Shown piece by piece: positions 1-5,504 of a DNA stretch of 7,396 nt. Source of the DNA: an uncultured Acidobacteriota bacterium. GTDB lineage: Bacteria > Acidobacteriota > Thermoanaerobaculia > Gp7-AA8. Under the pieces are notes generated by a model. The model saw nothing but the letters and a program-made list of their open reading frames with translations, was not told the origin of the DNA and did no database searches. The stretch is from NCBI GenBank assembly GCA_946887105.1, contig CAMPKJ010000242.1, positions 1 through 7,396 on the forward strand. The letters are read 5' to 3'. Both the position numbers and the translations under genes were made by a program. Within the stretch, counting starts at the first letter, position 1; each line of letters opens with the position of its first letter.

Positions 1-1378
1 GCACGACGAACGGCCGGCGCTCTATCGCCTGATCCGCGGAAACGATCAGCGGCTCCACTTCATCGATGGACGCCTCGCTGCCGGACACGATGGCCAGCCA
101 CAGGCGCAGCTCGCAGAGGCGCACGGCCTGCGGCTTCAGGTCGACGCCGTACAGCGAACGCGCGACGATGCGCCGGCGCAGATCGCGCGGAACGTCATTC
201 GTGCGCGCGCGCCACAGCCGCTCGATGGCGCCGAGCGCGGAGAGCAGGAACGCGCCGGAGCCGCAGGCGGGATCGAGGATGGTGATGCGCTCCAGCTTTT
301 CGACACCACCATCGCCGAGCCACGTGGTGATGGCGCGCTCCACGAGCACGTCCACGATCTCCTTCGGCGTATAGAAGCTGCCGCTGGCGGCGCGCTCGTC
401 CGCGGCCATGAGCGACTCGAACACCTTGCCGAGCATCTCCGGATCGACGTGCGTTCCGGCCGCGTCGCTTTCATCGAGCCGGAAATCGAACTTCTCGAAG
501 ACTTCTTCGAGCACGCGCCGCATCAGCTCGTTCGGCAGATGCACGTGCGGATGGCGCACCTCGAACGGCGACGGCTCGAACAGTCCGCCGTTGAGATACG
601 GCACGCGTCCGAGACGCCGCGCCGAGAACGAACGCTCGCGCACCGGCGTGTTCAGGCAATCGAAGAAGAGAGGGATCAGGACCTCGAAGAAGAACTCGCC
701 GCCGATCCGCGTCTCCAGCTCCAGCCGGTCGACGAGGAACCGCCGCTCGCCGTTGAGCCAGCCCTTCTCCTGGACGAACGACAGAAACAACAGCCGCGAG
801 AGGATGAGCAGCGCCTCGCCATCGACCGCATCGCGCTCTTCCCCGGGAAACGCGCCGGCGAGCGCTGCGGCCACGTCGTTCACCGCGGTGCGGAAGCGCT
901 GGAAGAACTCGCGCGTCACGCTCTCGCGATCGAGCGCGCGGTCGTAGATGCGCGGCAGCGAATCGCCGTCACCCGCGGCGAGCAGGTTCAGGCGGTCGAT
1001 CGCGTGGGCGGTCGGGCGGTCGAGATCGACATCCAGCCGCCGCAGCGATCGCTTCTCGGACAGATCGAATATCGAGAACGCATTTTCGTATACGTATGCA
1101 AGCGCTGATTTTTTTTGACGATTGTATGCACGATAACTGCGCATGAATTCCGCGATCGCTTCTTCCGCCACCGTGCCGGTGAGCAGGAAGAGGTCGAATC
1201 GCGGCATGCGCGCGGCGAGCGTGAGGTGCGCCTCGCCGTTCCAGGGGATGCTCACGCCGCCGCGCCGCCACTCGGCAGGATCGATGTCCACCGGCGCGAT
1301 CGGGTAGCCGAGATCGCGCAGCAGATCGAGGACGGCGGAGGGGCCGGTGTATTCTCTGAGGCGGGCCGGCGTCAGCAT
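1..1378 (-). CDS. N6-adenine DNA methyltransferase, Eco57I/type IIG-like, C-terminus off the left edge
   Basis: One uninterrupted minus-strand frame gives 459 residues from an ATG at 1378 and is still open at base 1. Seen: a YTPKEIV motif at residues 336-342, the SAM-binding motif I DPACGSGAFLL at 369-379, and GVDLKPQAVRLCELRLWL at 411-428. This order is typical of gamma-class N6-adenine methylases of the Eco57I/type IIG group. The catalytic NPPY motif is expected just beyond the left edge, so activity cannot be confirmed here. Residues 1-330 form the long helical N-terminal region common in this group, with FLSFVQEKGWL near 198-208 and YLNGGLFEP at 261-269. Family members are often near or above 1,000 residues, so over half may be missing. 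A strong Shine-Dalgarno sequence fixes the start. An A8 run interrupts otherwise GC-rich coding at codons 88-90. Expected role: restriction-modification or another methylation-based phage defence. The fused nuclease and target-recognition parts are not visible. Confidence 0.9.
   Translation of the reverse strand, partial: MLTPARLREYTGPSAVLDLLRDLGYPIAPVDIDPAEWRRGGVSIPWNGEAHLTLAARMPRFDLFLLTGTVAEEAIAEFMRSYRAYNRQKKSALAYVYENAFSIFDLSEKRSLRRLDVDLDRPTAHAIDRLNLLAAGDGDSLPRIYDRALDRESVTREFFQRFRTAVNDVAAALAGAFPGEERDAVDGEALLILSRLLFLSFVQEKGWLNGERRFLVDRLELETRIGGEFFFEVLIPLFFDCLNTPVRERSFSARRLGRVPYLNGGLFEPSPFEVRHPHVHLPNELMRRVLEEVFEKFDFRLDESDAAGTHVDPEMLGKVFESLMAADERAASGSFYTPKEIVDVLVERAITTWLGDGGVEKLERITILDPACGSGAFLLSALGAIERLWRARTNDVPRDLRRRIVARSLYGVDLKPQAVRLCELRLWLAIVSGSEASIDEVEPLIVSADQAIERRPFVV
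1109..1116 (-). repeat. A8 homopolymer inside the methyltransferase coding sequence
   Basis: Eight consecutive T on the plus strand read as eight A in the coding strand (codons CAA AAA AAA, residues Q88-K90). The surrounding stretch, about 1081-1150, is also much richer in A+T than the rest of the gene. A gain or loss of one base would shift the frame very early in the protein. Slippage is a possibility; this single sequence cannot show it. Confidence 0.6.
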
Positions 1379-1384
1379 GGCCGT

Positions 1385-1394
1385 CCCTCCACCT
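1385..1394 (-). promoter_or_regulatory. Shine-Dalgarno of the methyltransferase gene
   Basis: On the minus strand AGGTGGAGGG ends 6 nt before the ATG at 1378. It supports that start over internal ATGs. It occupies most of the 17-bp gap to the divergent gene at 1396, so neither gene has room for a promoter between the two start codons. Confidence 0.7.
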
Positions 1395-1395
1395 G

Positions 1396-2997
1396 ATGCC
1401 GATCCGCTGGGCCTATCTGAAGCGAGTCCTCGCCGGTGCCATCTTCGGGCTGTACATGGCGCACCTGCTGTACTTCCTCAATCCGCAGGTGGAGATCACG
1501 CCCGGCCGGTTGGCCAGCGTCACGCTGGTCTACGGAATCATCTGCGGGTTCCTGTTCGGCTCGATCCTGTGGGGGTTCCGTGCATTGCGCGTCTGGCTCC
1601 TCGGCCGTCCGGATCCGTACCGCACGCACGGCTTCGGCTTCGTGGTCAGCGCGGCGTTCGTGTCGTCGTTCATCTACTGGATGCACCTCCAGCTGCTGCG
1701 CATCGATCTGTATCTGCCGATCGGCGCCGTGCGCATCCTGTCGAAAGCGACGAACGTGATCACCGCCACGGCGTTCGTACTGCTCGCGCTGTGGGTGATC
1801 GAGCGCGATGCCGACCGCCGCACGTCGCGCGCGATCTTCTTGATCGGCGCGCTGTTGATCGCGCTCTCCGCGGTGTTCCTCTACCAGCGCCGCGACAGCT
1901 ATCGCACCGACCGCAGGGAAGTGGTCGTGACGACCATTCGCGCGGTGGCCGGCGAGCCGGTGATCTTCGTGGCGATCCGCAATCTGCCGTACGACTGGAT
2001 CGTGACGATGAAGGGCGAAGGACTCGTGCCGTGGCTCGGCGCGGCGACGGAGAGCGCGTACTTCACGCGCCTCGAGCCGTTCCCGACCACCAGTCCGAAG
2101 TCGCTGTGGGCGTCGCTCGCGACCGGCAAGCTGCCCTACCGTCACGGCGTCACGGGACGCTTCGCGTACAAGACGCCATTGCATCCCGAGCCGTTCCTGC
2201 TGCTGCCGTACGGCGTCGGTTTCCGCGCGTGGGGATTGATCCCGCCGGTCGCGCGCATTTCCGCGCCGCTGCCTTCGGGCGAGGGGTTGCCGGTCTGGAC
2301 GCTGTTCCAGCGCCTGCAGCTCCCGGCGCAAATAGTGCGCTGGCGATCGGTGAAGACGGAGGAACGGCAGCGGACCGATGTCGCACCCGCGTCGAAACGC
2401 TTCGATGCCACCGGCAGCGCGCGCCCGCAGATCCTGGCCGCGCTGAGCGCCGATCTCGGCGCCGCCGCGGCGATCCGCGGCGATGTCGCGCTGACGGCGG
2501 TGGAGCTCGACGGCTTCGAGATCGCGCAGCGTGCGATCCGCGTCTACGCGAATGAAATCCCGCCGCGGGGCAGCGTGAAAGGCGACGCCGTACGCGCGTA
2601 CGTGCAGCAACTCGATCGCGCGCTGGCCGAGATCGCGCGCAGGCATCCCCGTCACCGGCTGGTGGTCTGCTCGCCGCACGCGGTCACGCCGCCGCGGCTG
2701 CCGGCGAACGTGTTCGCGCTCGTCGCCGGCGCGATCACGCCCGGCGATCCCGGCGCCGACGACGGGTTCCTGCTCGTCACCGGACCGGATGCCGCGCATC
2801 GCGAGAATCCCGCCACCGCGCGGGTCGTCGACGTGGTCCCGACGCTGCTCTTCGCGGGCGGGCTGCCGATCGGGCGCGACATGGACGGCCGCGTGATCAC
2901 CGACGCGTTCACGGACGAGATGCTGCGCCGCCATGCACTGTCCGTGATCCAGACGTACGAGGCCGAGCGCGTGATCGTGCGCCGCGGCGGCGGCTGA
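1396..2997 (+). CDS. Membrane protein with a degenerate alkaline-phosphatase-superfamily domain
   Basis: 533 residues. Five hydrophobic segments lie at about 10-29, 41-61, 79-97, 120-135 and 146-163, followed by a soluble domain of about 365 residues. Fold cues of type I phosphodiesterase/AlkP-like proteins are SPKSLWASLATGKLPYRHGV (233-252) and, near the C-terminus, DGFLL (456-460), VVDVVPTLLF (477-486) and GLPIGRDMDGRV (489-500). The metal-binding positions look lost. The strand that usually ends GxDG reads VAIRNLPYDW (192-201), the usual SDHG reads SPHA (426-429), and the usual histidine before DGFLL is absent (GDPGADDGF). The protein may therefore be a pseudoenzyme or a binding/transfer protein at the membrane. 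ATG 1396 is the first start after an in-frame stop at 1357. I see no clear Shine-Dalgarno; the only nearby purine-rich match belongs to the opposite strand. The gene converges on the pseudopilin gene with 8 bp between stops and no terminator. Family placement is fairly sure; function is unknown. Confidence 0.85.
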   Translation: MPIRWAYLKRVLAGAIFGLYMAHLLYFLNPQVEITPGRLASVTLVYGIICGFLFGSILWGFRALRVWLLGRPDPYRTHGFGFVVSAAFVSSFIYWMHLQLLRIDLYLPIGAVRILSKATNVITATAFVLLALWVIERDADRRTSRAIFLIGALLIALSAVFLYQRRDSYRTDRREVVVTTIRAVAGEPVIFVAIRNLPYDWIVTMKGEGLVPWLGAATESAYFTRLEPFPTTSPKSLWASLATGKLPYRHGVTGRFAYKTPLHPEPFLLLPYGVGFRAWGLIPPVARISAPLPSGEGLPVWTLFQRLQLPAQIVRWRSVKTEERQRTDVAPASKRFDATGSARPQILAALSADLGAAAAIRGDVALTAVELDGFEIAQRAIRVYANEIPPRGSVKGDAVRAYVQQLDRALAEIARRHPRHRLVVCSPHAVTPPRLPANVFALVAGAITPGDPGADDGFLLVTGPDAAHRENPATARVVDVVPTLLFAGGLPIGRDMDGRVITDAFTDEMLRRHALSVIQTYEAERVIVRRGGG

Positions 2998-3005
2998 GGC
3001 GCGAG

Positions 3006-3596
3006 TCACCACGGCTGCCACTTTCCGGTCTCGCGCATGTAGCGCAGCACGCGCACCTTCGCGGTCGTACCGAACACGCGCACCGCGTAGAGATCCTGCC
3101 CGCGATCGGTGATGTAGATCGTCCCCGGCGTCGATTGTCCGAGCGGTGAGAAGGAGCAGATGGTCGAAGTGTTGAAGACCACCGGCGACTTGTTCGGCGC
3201 CAGCAGGTCGCCGTCGGGATCTTTGATGGCGATGTCGAGCAGTCCGATCGTGACGGCATTCGAAGCCGGCAACACCACGCGCGGCCGTGCGATCAGACGA
3301 TCCTTGCCGCTCTTGATGTCGTCGTTGCGAACGCCATCGCCATCGCCGTCCTCGTAGACCGCGAAATGCCACTGCCCGCCGAGGAGCAGGAACTTCATCC
3401 CGCAGTTCACGTTGTGCGCGATGGCGCGGGAGCGGGTCTGGCGGAACTGCGTGCGCAGCTCGGCTGCCGCTGCCTTGAGCGCCGCCTGGCGGCGCATCCT
3501 GCCGAACGACGGCAGCGTGACGGCCACCATCAATCCGACGATGGCGATGACGATCAGAAACTCGATCAACGTGAAACCGCGCTGCTGTCTGGACAC
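3006..3596 (-). CDS. GspH/FimT-like type IV pseudopilin
   Basis: 196 residues from a GTG start at 3596. The short leader MSRQQRG is followed by the prepilin peptidase site G7/F8, the FTLIE motif with the conserved Glu (E12), and a hydrophobic helix to about residue 28. Next comes an amphipathic stretch ending in QTRSRAIAHN (53-62), typical of GspH/FimT minor pseudopilins. The globular part has YEDGDGDGVRNDD (81-93), an Asp-rich turn that could bind calcium, and a C-terminal strand region GTIYITDRG and AVRVFGTTAKVRVLRY. C65 and C147 may form a disulfide. An upstream in-frame ATG at 3650 would add 18 low-complexity residues; the ribosome site and the normal leader length favour the GTG. Such proteins prime or cap the pilus or type II secretion pseudopilus at the inner membrane. 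No other pilus gene is in view, so the machine it serves is unknown. Confidence 0.92.
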   Translation of the reverse strand: MSRQQRGFTLIEFLIVIAIVGLMVAVTLPSFGRMRRQAALKAAAAELRTQFRQTRSRAIAHNVNCGMKFLLLGGQWHFAVYEDGDGDGVRNDDIKSGKDRLIARPRVVLPASNAVTIGLLDIAIKDPDGDLLAPNKSPVVFNTSTICSFSPLGQSTPGTIYITDRGQDLYAVRVFGTTAKVRVLRYMRETGKWQPW

Positions 3597-3599
3597 ACG

Positions 3600-3608
3600 T
3601 TCTCCTTT
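3600..3608 (-). promoter_or_regulatory. Shine-Dalgarno that sets the GTG start of the pseudopilin
   Basis: AAAGGAGAA on the minus strand sits about 5 nt (GGAG to GTG) before the GTG at 3596. It picks this codon over the ATG at 3650 and gives a 7-residue prepilin leader. Confidence 0.7.
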
Positions 3609-3637
3609 CGGGAAAAGCGGGAAAGAGGAAGAGGAGG

Positions 3638-3674
3638 GCGGCCGCCGCACCGCGTTTCACGGAGCGGCGGCCGC
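3638..3674 (-). terminator. GC-rich hairpin between the comEA-like and pseudopilin genes
   Basis: A perfect 11-bp inverted repeat pairs GCGGCCGCCGC (3638-3648) with GCGGCGGCCGC (3664-3674). Past one A-A mismatch, three more pairs (CCG/CGG) leave a 7-nt loop. On the minus strand it begins 14 nt after the comEA-like stop. It is followed by a pyrimidine-rich tract with short U runs rather than a clean poly-U. It could terminate the comEA-like transcript, reduce read-through into the pseudopilin gene, or stabilise an mRNA end. Confidence 0.5.
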
Positions 3675-3688
3675 GTGGGGCGGGAGCG

Positions 3689-4054
3689 TCAGTTCGACGC
3701 CGTGGAGGTGGGCTTCTTGGCGGCCGCTTTGCGCGGGCTGCGGACTTTGCTGGAGAGGGTGCTCTTGCCTTCGATCGTGACGTAGGGCGACAGGCCTTCG
3801 AAGGTCTTCGCGCCGATGCCTTTGACCTGCATCAGGTCCGTGGCCTTCTTGAACGGGCCGTGCTCGGTGCGGTACTCGACGATGCGCTGCGCGACCTTTT
3901 CGCCGACACGCGGGAGCAGCGCGAGCTGCGACGCCTCGGCGGTGTTGATGTTCACCACGCCCGCGGGCGCGGCGGACGGCTCGGCCGCGATGGCAGCGGC
4001 GGACATCGAGAGAAGAACGAGGGTGAGTGCAAGGATGTGGAGGGACTTCCGCAT
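3689..4054 (-). CDS. comEA: ComEA-like secreted helix-hairpin-helix DNA-binding protein
   Basis: 121 residues. A signal peptide (MRKSL, hydrophobic core 6-23) probably ends near AIAA/EP at 24-25. It is followed by GVVNINTAEASQLALLPRVG (32-51), the hallmark opening of the ComEA helix-hairpin-helix domain. The two hairpins are LPRVGEKVAQRIV (47-59) and VKGIGAKTFEGL (77-88). The C-terminal tail is basic (KVRSPRKAAAKK), consistent with DNA contact. The family binds incoming double-stranded DNA outside the inner membrane in competence, although many single-domain homologues have no proven role. The start at 4054 has AAGGAGT about 10 nt upstream; the same frame stays open back to a GTG at 4198, but that would bury the signal peptide. 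The pseudopilin gene lies downstream on the same strand, beyond a hairpin, consistent with a pilus/DNA-uptake context. Confidence 0.88.
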   Translation of the reverse strand: MRKSLHILALTLVLLSMSAAAIAAEPSAAPAGVVNINTAEASQLALLPRVGEKVAQRIVEYRTEHGPFKKATDLMQVKGIGAKTFEGLSPYVTIEGKSTLSSKVRSPRKAAAKKPTSTASN

Positions 4055-4101
4055 TGGGTCTTGACTCCTTTCTTGTGGGTCGTTTGAGGTTGATTGATGG
4101 G

Positions 4102-4223
4102 TGGACTGGTCTCCGTCGCTTCGGTACTGCCTCGGTTCTGTTCCACACCGAACCGTGTCTTTCACTCCTTCTGTTAGCGCTTCGTCGCTCAGCACCACCT
4201 CCTTTCGCGGACAGACCAGTTCA
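4102..4223 (-). promoter_or_regulatory. Possible structured 5' leader upstream of the comEA-like gene
   Basis: Bases 4105-4112 (ACTGGTCT) pair with 4213-4220 (AGACCAGT). After a 2-nt bulge, 4113-4115 pair with 4208-4210, closing a domain of about 116 nt. Inside are CGGTTC (4133-4138) with GAACCG (4150-4155), a competing hairpin ACAC (4145-4148) with GTGT (4155-4158), and AGCG (4176-4179) with CGCT (4186-4189). On the minus strand, 4205-4196 reads AAAGGAGGTG, a 10-nt match to the 16S 3' end, but without a well-spaced start of its own. The strand is uncertain: in a plus-strand RNA the outer stem extends by a G-U and a U-A pair. I recognise no known riboswitch family. It could be a leader, an antisense RNA or chance pairing. 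Confidence 0.3.
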
Positions 4224-4335
4224 AACCGGCATCCACGACGGCGAGATTGGCAAGTTGTTGAGGAGGCGCGAGTTACGCGGTACGCGCGATGACGGGAGTG
4301 TCAAAATCTTTTGCGCGCGCGGAGGAAAAACGAAG

Positions 4336-4425
4336 GAAGTCGCAGAGTCGCAAAGTCTCAGAGTCGCAAAGAGGTCGAACTGCGCTGTCCTTGAGACTTT
4401 GAGACTCTGCGACTTTGCGACTTTC
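4336..4425. repeat. Intergenic hairpin element 1: 8-bp tandem-repeat arms around a TCGAACTGCGC core
   Basis: The left arm (4338-4371) is four 8-bp units AGTC[GT]CA[AG] plus AG. The right arm (4391-4424) is four units [CT]TG[AC]GACT plus TT, the reverse complement of the same unit. In register, 28 of 32 positions pair, and the mismatches cluster at the variable unit positions. The loop (4370-4390) contains TCGAACTGCGC at 4375-4385. The element lies between the divergent comEA-like and ClpX-like genes, ending 30 bp before the ClpX-like ATG. It has no stop codon in the ClpX-like frame, so automatic start calling could wrongly include it as a Ser/Gln/Arg-rich N-terminus. Confidence 0.85.
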
Positions 4426-4434
4426 CCGGCGCGC

Positions 4435-4440
4435 TATACT
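4435..4440 (+). promoter_or_regulatory. Possible -10 box for the ClpX-like/nadK transcription unit
   Basis: TATACT matches five of six bases of the sigma70-type -10 consensus and ends 15 nt before the ATG. A transcript from here would have a leader of only about 9 nt, in keeping with the lack of a Shine-Dalgarno before 4456. No good -35 lies at 16-18 bp; TTGCGA at 4415-4420, inside the repeat arm, is only 14 bp away. The repeat element may therefore abut or form part of the promoter. Confidence 0.35.
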
Positions 4441-4455
4441 CGATCGAGCCGCCTG

Positions 4456-5496
4456 ATGAAGGAAAAGCGCGACATCTACCGCTTCCTCCACGTCACACCG
4501 AGGCGGATCTTCGAACAACTCGATCAGTACGTCGTCGGCCAGCGGCACGCGAAAGAAGTCCTGGCCATCGCCGCGTACAACCACCTCAAGCGCATCGAGT
4601 ACCTGAAGTTCGGCGGCGAGGTGTCGATCCGCAAGTCGAACATCCTGCTGATCGGACCATCCGGCAGCGGCAAGACCTATCTGGCGCGAACGCTCGCGCG
4701 CGTGCTCGACGTGCCGTTCGCGTACAACGACGCCACCGCGTTCACCGAGGCCGGGTATTACGGCGAAGACGTCGAGGTCGCGATCGGGCGATTGCTGTAC
4801 GCCACCAACCAGAACGTCGACAAGGCGCAGACCGGCATCGTGTTCATCGACGAGATCGACAAGATCGCGCGGCGTGCGAACAGCGGACGCACCGGATCCG
4901 GCCAGCGCGACATCGGCGGCGAAGGCGTGCAGCAATCGCTGCTGAAGATCCTGGAGGGCGAGAAGCTCTTCGTGCCGATGAACGTCACCGCCAACTGGAA
5001 CAAGCACGACTTCGTCGAGATCGACATCTCGAACATCCTCTTCATCTGCGCAGGCTCGTTCTCGGAGATGGAAGAGGAGCCGGACGGACGCAAAGTGGGA
5101 TTTTTCGAGAACGCTCCGCCGCCGCCGCGCGAGATCACCGCCGAGGATCTGGTCAAGTACGGCTTCCTGCCGGAGCTGCTCGGACGGCTGCCGTTGCGCG
5201 TCGAGCTGCACCATCTGTCCGCATCCGATCTGGTCACCATCCTGACCGAGCCGCGCGAGGCGATGATCCCGGAGTACCAGCGGCTCTGCGCGCTCGATCA
5301 GATCCAGCTCGAGTTCACGCGCGAGTCGCTCTACGAGATCGCCAACGCCGCGATCAAGCAACGCCTCGGCGCCCGCGCGCTGCGCGCCATCCTCGAGAAG
5401 GTGCTGCACCCGATCCTCTTCCTCGGCCCGGAACGCGCAGGGGAGCGGATCGTGGTGGAAGTGGAGGACGTGCGGCGCTCGATCCCGCAGTCCTGA
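4456..5496 (+). CDS. ClpX-like AAA+ ATPase lacking the zinc-binding domain
   Basis: 346 residues, shorter than typical ClpX (about 420) because the N-terminal four-Cys zinc domain is absent. The protein begins directly with the AAA+ region: TPRRIFEQLDQYVVGQRHAK (14-33), Walker A GPSGSGKT (67-74), pore loop GYYG (100-103, usually GYVG), Walker B IVFIDEID (128-135), GGEGVQQSLLKILEGE (154-169), GFLPELLGRLPL (236-247) and sensor 2 GARALRAILE (305-314). The RKH pore loop appears as NKH (182-184) and the ClpP-docking IGF tripeptide perhaps as VGF (214-216). An insert rich in Gly, Ser and Arg (139-153) follows Walker B. Likely role: ATP-driven unfolding of selected proteins, with or without ClpP. 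Lack of the adaptor-binding zinc domain and the altered loops suggest a specialised paralogue rather than housekeeping ClpX. ATG 4456 starts exactly where homology begins; the frame is open further upstream only through repeat sequence. It is followed by nadK after 8 bp. Confidence 0.9.
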   Translation: MKEKRDIYRFLHVTPRRIFEQLDQYVVGQRHAKEVLAIAAYNHLKRIEYLKFGGEVSIRKSNILLIGPSGSGKTYLARTLARVLDVPFAYNDATAFTEAGYYGEDVEVAIGRLLYATNQNVDKAQTGIVFIDEIDKIARRANSGRTGSGQRDIGGEGVQQSLLKILEGEKLFVPMNVTANWNKHDFVEIDISNILFICAGSFSEMEEEPDGRKVGFFENAPPPPREITAEDLVKYGFLPELLGRLPLRVELHHLSASDLVTILTEPREAMIPEYQRLCALDQIQLEFTRESLYEIANAAIKQRLGARALRAILEKVLHPILFLGPERAGERIVVEVEDVRRSIPQS

Positions 5497-5504
5497 GGAA
5501 CGCA

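Noticed and set aside
1115..1150. TTGACG and nearby AT-rich sequence as a plus-strand promoter for the AlkP-like gene.
   Set aside because: No -10 at proper spacing, and the sequence is accounted for as methyltransferase coding with AT-rich codons.
1372..3660. A 762-codon open frame on the minus strand across the AlkP-like gene.
   Set aside because: The translation is Arg/His/Ala-rich without motifs. It is the antisense shadow of a GC-rich gene, while the plus frame has membrane segments and family motifs.
3687..3703. A near match to the element core (TCGAACTGACGC on the minus strand) beside the 3638-3674 hairpin.
   Set aside because: It lies within the 3' end of the comEA-like coding sequence and its stop, is not in a loop flanked by inverted tandem repeats, and has an inserted base. 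Chance is more likely than a third element.
4055..4198. An N-terminal extension of the comEA-like protein from GTG 4198, with a strong ribosome-site sequence near it.
   Set aside because: The ribosome site is too close to that GTG, the extension is low in sequence character, and it would place the signal peptide 48 residues inside the protein.
4299..4304. TTGACA on the minus strand as a -35 box for the comEA-like gene.
   Set aside because: No acceptable -10 follows at 16-18 bp (best TACCGC), and the leader would be over 200 nt. Not enough to call a promoter.
4225..4335. A tRNA or other known RNA gene in the remaining intergenic stretch.
   Set aside because: No cloverleaf, T-loop or other familiar RNA signature is visible on either strand.
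4336..4425. CRISPR array reading of the 8-bp repeats.
   Set aside because: Units are 8 bp, directly adjacent, without spacers, and inverted about a single core.
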